A stretch of 64,000 nt of DNA from Trypanosoma brucei gambiense DAL972 (lineage: Eukaryota > Euglenozoa > Kinetoplastea > Trypanosomatida > Trypanosomatidae), in NCBI RefSeq assembly GCF_000210295.1, contig NC_026744.1, forward strand, positions 4,168,617-4,232,616, written 5' to 3'. The notes under the pieces are model-generated. The model did no database searches. It saw nothing but the letters and a program-made list of their open reading frames with translations, and was not told where the DNA came from. Position 1 is the stretch's first letter. Each line of letters starts with the position of its first letter. Of the stretch, positions 58,873 to 64,000 are shown piece after piece. A program made the translations under genes and the position numbers.

Positions 58873-60984
58873 TCAGTCCGTTGCACGGCCCGACTTCCTT
58901 TTAGCCATACGGTACAAATCCTGAGTAGTGGTGGGCAAAATATCATCCTCACTCCAGACTCCACCACCTAACTGTCGGACCACAAAAAGGACGACAAGCA
59001 GCCCAACCATTAGAATCATCAGTGCAGTGACGGTGTCTGATGATGTACGCGCTCCTATCACGAATCCGTATATTCCACCCTCCGTTACGACGATAATGTC
59101 ATTGATACCGTCCCCATTGAAATCCTGCACGATAACGGGAGCCACCGCTGGTTCCTCCAGCTCCACTACTCGCATAACACGTCCCGTCCTGGAACTCAGT
59201 ATGGTCAGCTTCCGCTCGCCTACAGCAACAATGTACGGGTCCACCCGAAGATACCGTCCAGGCCCCCCTACGTGACCAACGGTGTCCTCATTAACTTGGT
59301 AAAAATTGTACGAAGCAAGATGTGGGAAAGGGAACGTACGTTGCTTGTGCTCTGTCTCAGAGGAGGCTGCTTCCCCTACATCTGCCTCACGTTCACTGCG
59401 AAGCCTCCAGAAGGATGACTCGGTTTGTGAACGCCAAACAACTCGACGTCGCGATGGATCTACGCATGTGACCAACCCTGAATCGGTCATAAAGACTGCA
59501 AGCCGTTCAACTTGAAACAAACCTCTCCCTCTCAACGTGTGTAGTTGCACCACAAGTGGAGTAACGCTCTTTGTAGTATGCGAGAGGGTGTTGTGGCTCC
59601 CAACAAGCTCGAGGGCGCTCAGGACCTCTGGAGTGCCCTCTCCGCGCGTGTCGCCATCAATGAAGCGGTGAATTAGTTCCAAACGGCCAAAAATCCCCTC
59701 GGTGTTGCAGATTGACGTCTGGAACAGTGAGTGATCGGCCGCAGGTGCACCTGTTGAAATGACACCGAGACAGTCGAGGGTAACGTCCACATCAAAGTGC
59801 GAATGCTTCTCCATCCGCCGACCTATGAGGGTGCTGACAGCGTCGATCTCGAAGTCGTCGTTGATATCATGATAGTAAACACCAGCAGACTTGAGCGGCG
59901 CCACGCGCGTAATCAAGCTTCCGGTGTATAGATGTACCACTTCTATTCCATGTTCTCCATGAAAAGCCAATACGTTGGCGGACTTGCGCTCCTTTTCCCC
60001 ATGAGAATTCCCTTTTTTTTGAGGTTTACTCACAAGGCCGAGTCTCTCCGCCAGTTCGCCGTAGTCTTCACTGTTCATTCGAACAAAACGATCCTTGTAT
60101 TTCACTACAACTGTGCTTCCAGCTTGTGCCTTAGTTTTCTTTCTGTTTTTCGTGTGGAAAAACACGTGCGCACGGAGGCACTCATCCCAGGGATGAGAAT
60201 AACGGTGGGGAAGAAGTGTCGAAACGGCCTCACGGTAAAATGTCCACGGTTTTTCGTACAATCTGAAAGATTCAGTGGCCTGAGAACTCACCACCACAGA
60301 GGCACCGGACGGTGAGCTGCCTCCCACCCCAACGGCATCCTCCGGGTCCAGCACTTCTCGAACTGAACTCTCCGCGTCGGAAGTGTAACGCCACCTCAGC
60401 TTGCCATCCGCACCATTAAACGCAGCGAACAGCATCAATTTTGTGTGATTCGGTCCCGGGACTTGGGTGGCAATCACGACGGTTCCCTCGTCTCCTTCGT
60501 AAATGCGTTCACTGAGAACACTGACAGACGTATGGAAAGACTCCGACAGCACATTATGGATTGGTACACTCCATACTTCGGAAAAATCGTGGGGCGACAA
60601 ACGGTACAAAAGAAAGTCACTCGTAACCACAAAAATCGTATAATCCTCACCCACGGCGAGTCTTCCGGCTCCGATTGCTGTAATTCGCGAAAAGAACGAC
60701 CTCTGATACATAGAGACGGGAGTTGCATACGTTTCAGCTGCCCCACTCGTTGAGTGGGTCCTGAACATTTCAAGAGACCCGTACGAAGTGGTTGCGATGA
60801 GGACTGGTCGACCATCACCCATAGGGTCAAGGACAACGGGTTTTGGAATCATGTACCGCTGCGACTCCAGGTCGGTAATTGGTATCTCAAAGCCCTTCCA
60901 TACGGCCAGTCCATCTTCTTGATGCCACCCAAATATGCAAAAGATAATCGCGACACCCACAATGAAAACATCACGAAGTCGCAT
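58873..60984 (-). CDS. FG-GAP repeat, type I membrane protein
   Basis: A 703-residue protein that begins with a signal peptide (MRLRDVFIVGVAIIFCIFGW, about residues 1-22) and has one membrane helix near the end (about 652-670, MILMVGLLVVLFVV), leaving a short basic cytosolic tail of about 33 residues. The lumenal or surface part is beta-rich and propeller-like. FG-GAP/VCBS-type Asp-rich calcium loops are visible, notably DFNGDGINDI (621-630) and HDINDDFEIDAV. Such ectodomains occur in integrin-like and trafficking proteins. N-glycosylation sequons (for example NHTK) are present. The ORF opens with TTG at 61026; ATG 60982-60984 puts the signal sequence at the N-terminus. Location could be ER, flagellar pocket or surface; the sequence does not decide. 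Confidence 0.88.
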   Translation of the reverse strand: MRLRDVFIVGVAIIFCIFGWHQEDGLAVWKGFEIPITDLESQRYMIPKPVVLDPMGDGRPVLIATTSYGSLEMFRTHSTSGAAETYATPVSMYQRSFFSRITAIGAGRLAVGEDYTIFVVTSDFLLYRLSPHDFSEVWSVPIHNVLSESFHTSVSVLSERIYEGDEGTVVIATQVPGPNHTKLMLFAAFNGADGKLRWRYTSDAESSVREVLDPEDAVGVGGSSPSGASVVVSSQATESFRLYEKPWTFYREAVSTLLPHRYSHPWDECLRAHVFFHTKNRKKTKAQAGSTVVVKYKDRFVRMNSEDYGELAERLGLVSKPQKKGNSHGEKERKSANVLAFHGEHGIEVVHLYTGSLITRVAPLKSAGVYYHDINDDFEIDAVSTLIGRRMEKHSHFDVDVTLDCLGVISTGAPAADHSLFQTSICNTEGIFGRLELIHRFIDGDTRGEGTPEVLSALELVGSHNTLSHTTKSVTPLVVQLHTLRGRGLFQVERLAVFMTDSGLVTCVDPSRRRVVWRSQTESSFWRLRSEREADVGEAASSETEHKQRTFPFPHLASYNFYQVNEDTVGHVGGPGRYLRVDPYIVAVGERKLTILSSRTGRVMRVVELEEPAVAPVIVQDFNGDGINDIIVVTEGGIYGFVIGARTSSDTVTALMILMVGLLVVLFVVRQLGGGVWSEDDILPTTTQDLYRMAKRKSGRATD

Positions 60985-61214
60985 AGTGACCGACTGTAAA
61001 AACAGCCACAGCGCACTGCCAGACAACTTCCAGGGTTCGCTATGTGTTTTGACTCCCGTTCACCTAGCTAAAGCCTCAAAAGAGAAACAGAAAAAAGAAG
61101 GGTAGCTGCAACCTGGGAAGCGTTACCAGAGCAAACACGACCAAATAGAAACGTCATAGGGGTGCGAAAGAGTATTGAAATAGGGAATCTTCCAATATGA
61201 AAATTCCAATAGTG

Positions 61215-61385
61215 ACCTCCGATACGCATCTCGCCACATCGCCAGCGGAAAGTATCATGGTGCCTTAGCGATACCACCGCTGTACTGATGCTGCTTGGGT
61301 CACCAAAAATCTCACACCACACTTTGGCCACCATTGTGGAAACTACCGCACAGAAAGGGGCTGGTTGGTGGGTGTTGAGCCAAAT
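61215..61385. repeat. 171-bp direct repeat, copy 1
   Basis: Starts acctccgatacgcatctcgc and ends at ggtgttgagccaaat. Aligned with 61608-61778 at a constant offset of 393, it shows only about six substitutions and no indel, all but the last within the first 130 bp. Confidence 0.93.
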
Positions 61386-61607
61386 GAAAATGTCAGGAAA
61401 CCGATACAGCATTTCTCATTCATGCGCACAATGAGACACAAATTAAACAAATCTTGGTCAGCTTTTGAACCACATTGCACTTACAATGGTACAAGTACTG
61501 GGCCTTCGAACTGACCTTAAGGAACCATCAGGGTCACCGCCGGGAACTTTGTAGACGAAAGGAACACGAAATAGAGGGGAAAAAACGCAAGGAAGACGAA
61601 AACAGCA

Positions 61608-61778
61608 ACCTCCGATACGTATCTCGCCACATCGCCAGCGGAAAGCATCATGGTGCCTTAGCGATACCACCGCTGTACTGATGCTGCTTGGGCCACCAAA
61701 AATCTCACACCACACTTTGGCCACCATTGTGCAAGCTACCGCACAGAAAGGGGCTGGTTGGTGGGTGTTGAGGCAAAA
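61608..61778. repeat. 171-bp direct repeat, copy 2
   Basis: Partner of 61215-61385. In both copies the minus strand keeps an open frame reading NTHQPAPFCAV followed by TMVAKVWCEIFG, but the substitutions change amino acids freely and the flanks of the frame differ, so coding is doubtful. Confidence 0.93.
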
Positions 61779-63350
61779 AGAGGGAGCGGGGGAGGAATTC
61801 AGCTCCGCGGCATCTCGTTCCGCGACCCGGCAGGTACAGGTTGGAGTTCCACAAAAGACATCACCCACGCACGCACACACTCAACACGTGCGATGCACGA
61901 TCGCCGAAACGAACAAAGGTTCAGAAAATTTTCGTACTATGAAGCTGGGTGTTTTGCGACGGAAGAAAGGGTAGAGTGAAAAGGAAGGAAAACAACTTCA
62001 ACGACCGAGCACGAAAGCATAAACAGATGTGAGCACCGGTGTCCATACGGTAAATGATTCCCGTAGGCGAACTGCCGCGTCACCTACGGAAGAAGGCGAA
62101 GGCACAACAGTTTTGGTGTCACGTGACCTTGCGCTAAGCACCTCGTAGGAAGGGTACAGCATCTACATCCCTTGCCTTCACAAACATGTGCGCAGTATGT
62201 GGGGGCACGATCCCCACGGTCCACGCACAGCACCGCCTAACACATAAACTCAATGACATTTCGGAAGTTACTCACCCCACACAGAGCTTCCTGAAGCGGA
62301 GGAAGGGAAACCTGTTGCCACGTGGTTTCCATAAGCAGACGCACAGGCTCTGCTTCTTGACCGCAAGTCTGGTTGCCTTCCTCGTGCCCCAGTGAGTGGT
62401 GCAAAACAAGTCGGAAGGCATTTCCACAAGGTATCCACAACGCTTCTCGAAACTGAAGCGCCCACCGATGAAGATATGCAGTCAGCCTTTCACAAAAATC
62501 AAACCCGCTGATTGTCCCTGGCATCAGCAGGGATGTCAAAAGATGGAATACTTATATACCACTAACAACAAATTCCATGACTCTCCTTGCCCAAGTTTGA
62601 TACAGAAACAAAGGACCGGAAGATCACGCGGCATCAACGTGCGTTGTGCCTCCATTTCTTTCGATCATTCCCAACGAGGAAAAAAAGTGAGCAATGTAAT
62701 GAGGATCGTAATAACAAGCACGTATAACACCAAACAACCGGGAAGGGTGACCAACATGAAGCAGTGCAACGAGGAAAAGTTCACAGAAATTGACCTTCCA
62801 CGATACGCACGTGGGTGCGGCCCTTATTCAGGGAAGATAAAACAAAGATAGAGAAGGGAGCAAAGAGAGGAAAACTTAGTCCTACTGGGACCCACACACA
62901 GACACACACACGTACAGGTACAAAGGCAACGCCGCACTTCCAATATTCCCCACTGCATATTGGAAGAAATAATGGCAAGTAGCTCGCCCCCACAGCAGCG
63001 TTATTTTTCTATACCTCTATCTGACCTTAGTCACATACATCCCATTAACCAGACACGAACGCGCGGACGCGCTCCCACACGCCGCACCATCGGGAAGATG
63101 CAAGCTTCTCCAAACGAAAATAGTAGTCAAGCAACCCCCTCCACCTCTCGCTGGTCCCATTAGCATTTTCCCCGTTTAGCTCCGTTGGTTTCGCTTGGGG
63201 TTTCTATATGTGTCAATTCGTTGTATAGATATCATCGAGTTATATTTATGGAACGAAACGGAAGGGGTGTTGGCAGCTAGGAAAAACAGCTACAAGCAGA
63301 AAACCAAACAACAGCAATAGTATAACACTGGCAACCACATGTCATTGCGG

Positions 63351-64000
63351 TTAGAGTGTGGTGCCCTGGGGTCTTGTGTATATTGTGGCCAGCCCTATAA
63401 CACGGACAGGGTCGGTTGTAAATTGCGAATTGTACAACTTGTGACCTCCCTCAACACCGCCACCTTTCTTTGCCACGGGAAAGGAAATGGGCTTCACTTC
63501 GGGGAGTGCCTGAAAACCGGACATGAGGCACTCGCTCACGGTCACCCAGAGAGGGCTCCTACGCTTAAGGGACGTCAAGAACGCTTGACGCTGCTTGCCG
63601 AGAACGGGGCGCCACTTGGAGTCAAGCATGAAGTGTGCCGACTTGCTTGACTTTGGAAATATGGAGAGAACTTCATCGGGGTTCACCAGGTCGTCTATGT
63701 TGTAGAACTCTTCATTCGTCCCACCACCGGAATCATCGTCATATTCTTCTATGGAGGCACTGCCAATAAGAACATAGTTATTGATATGCTTTTTCTCTAT
63801 ACCTACGCCCATTCGTTTCGCACCGAGAGGAGTCACCCAAATGGGACTAGACAACTTGTGCTTAAGTGCAAAGGCGCGCAACTTCGCTTCACCGCGGCGA
63901 CCAACAAGCTTTCCATTGAGAACGGCTATCGAGCGGATAGCGGGAACAGCCAAGTGGGGCTCTGTCAAACATACGGCGTTGTAGTAACGACGCAACGTGG
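63351..64000 (-). CDS. Hypothetical protein, C-terminal 216 aa (N-terminus beyond window)
   Basis: The frame is open to the right edge with no ATG in the last codons, so this is the 3' end of a longer gene. The stop (taa) is at 63351-63353. Visible features are a basic first part (LNGKLVGRRGEAKLRAFALK), a patch reading SPIWVTPLGAKRMGVGIEKK, an acidic loop (EEYDDDSGGG) and then LVNPDEVLSIFPKSSKSAHF. The echo of SPLWVT in the later half (RRSPLWVTVSECLMSGF) suggests a short internal repeat. It ends TIYTRPQGTTL. The composition would suit a mitochondrial RNA-associated protein, but I do not recognise the family and make no functional call. Confidence 0.75.
   Translation of the reverse strand, partial: TLRRYYNAVCLTEPHLAVPAIRSIAVLNGKLVGRRGEAKLRAFALKHKLSSPIWVTPLGAKRMGVGIEKKHINNYVLIGSASIEEYDDDSGGGTNEEFYNIDDLVNPDEVLSIFPKSSKSAHFMLDSKWRPVLGKQRQAFLTSLKRRSPLWVTVSECLMSGFQALPEVKPISFPVAKKGGGVEGGHKLYNSQFTTDPVRVIGLATIYTRPQGTTL

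Larger units (their letters stand above)
60985..63350. other. 2.4-kb spacer with a duplicated 171-bp element
   Basis: Between the truncated right-end gene and the FG-GAP gene. Apart from the direct repeats at 61215-61385 and 61608-61778, I find no family resemblance. Short frames on both strands (61068-61412 and 61458-61880 minus; 62396-62851 plus) lack recognisable domains. No tRNA or snRNA was recognised, though a small RNA gene cannot be excluded by eye. Confidence 0.65.

Noticed and set aside
61068..61880. Two related minus-strand frames (114 and 140 codons) over the 171-bp repeats
   Set aside because: Similarity comes only from the repeated DNA; outside it the frames diverge at once and substitutions are mostly non-synonymous, so I treat it as a noncoding repeat.
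62396..62851. 151-codon plus-strand frame
   Set aside because: Antisense to the transcription unit, no recognisable motif, ordinary chance length for a 2.4-kb spacer.

Overview
This window looks like nuclear DNA of a kinetoplastid, most likely an African trypanosome close to Trypanosoma brucei. Every recognisable gene lies on the minus strand, has no introns and is separated from its neighbours by pyrimidine/purine-biased spacers. This is the head-to-tail layout of a trypanosomatid polycistronic transcription unit, read here from right to left. Upstream of several ATGs the coding strand carries a polypyrimidine tract followed by AG, as expected for spliced-leader trans-splicing. The protein content fits: an Fe-superoxide dismutase, a tryparedoxin-type peroxidase, tandem AAAP amino acid transporters and axonemal proteins. 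The species assignment rests on remembered similarity of the SOD sequence and is an inference.

I count 25 protein genes, two of them cut by the window edges. Going from high to low coordinates (the transcription direction), they are: a truncated unknown gene (63351-64000); an FG-GAP membrane protein; a USP deubiquitinase; an ODA1/DC2-like outer-dynein-arm docking protein; alpha-SNAP; a TFIIH p34/Tfb4-like protein; a FYVE protein; DNAAF4 (DYX1C1); URI prefoldin; proteasome Rpn7; nucleolar Nop4/RBM28; a giant polytopic membrane protein; a DnaQ-like exonuclease; a propeller/solenoid-like protein with a terminal Cys/His motif; a basic disordered protein ending in a CaaX box; a divergent Sec7 (Arf-GEF) protein; two tandem amino acid transporters; a Nudix-like/CobW-like fusion; TRAPPC4; a GPx-type peroxidase; FeSOD; and RPL27, a 954-residue unknown protein and a second, truncated RPL27.

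By function, the genes cover housekeeping (ribosome, proteasome, TFIIH, nucleolus), membrane traffic (TRAPP, Sec7, alpha-SNAP, FYVE), flagellar motility (DNAAF4, ODA docking), chaperone-assisted assembly (URI, DNAAF4) and oxidant defence (SOD beside a peroxidase). There is no sign of an operon-like dedicated pathway. In trypanosomes, neighbours share transcription and not necessarily function.

The main structural signals are: a 3,910-bp tandem duplication carrying RPL27, broken by the left window edge; a 2,588-bp tandem duplication of the transporter with an apparently identical 5' flank but patchwork divergence inside the coding region; a 32-bp perfect palindrome inside the 1,001-codon gene; a 171-bp direct repeat in the 2.4-kb spacer near the right end; and several long low-complexity spacers, the largest 2.9 kb (11437-14381). 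I found no tRNA, rRNA, CRISPR, retroposon or VSG/ESAG gene.
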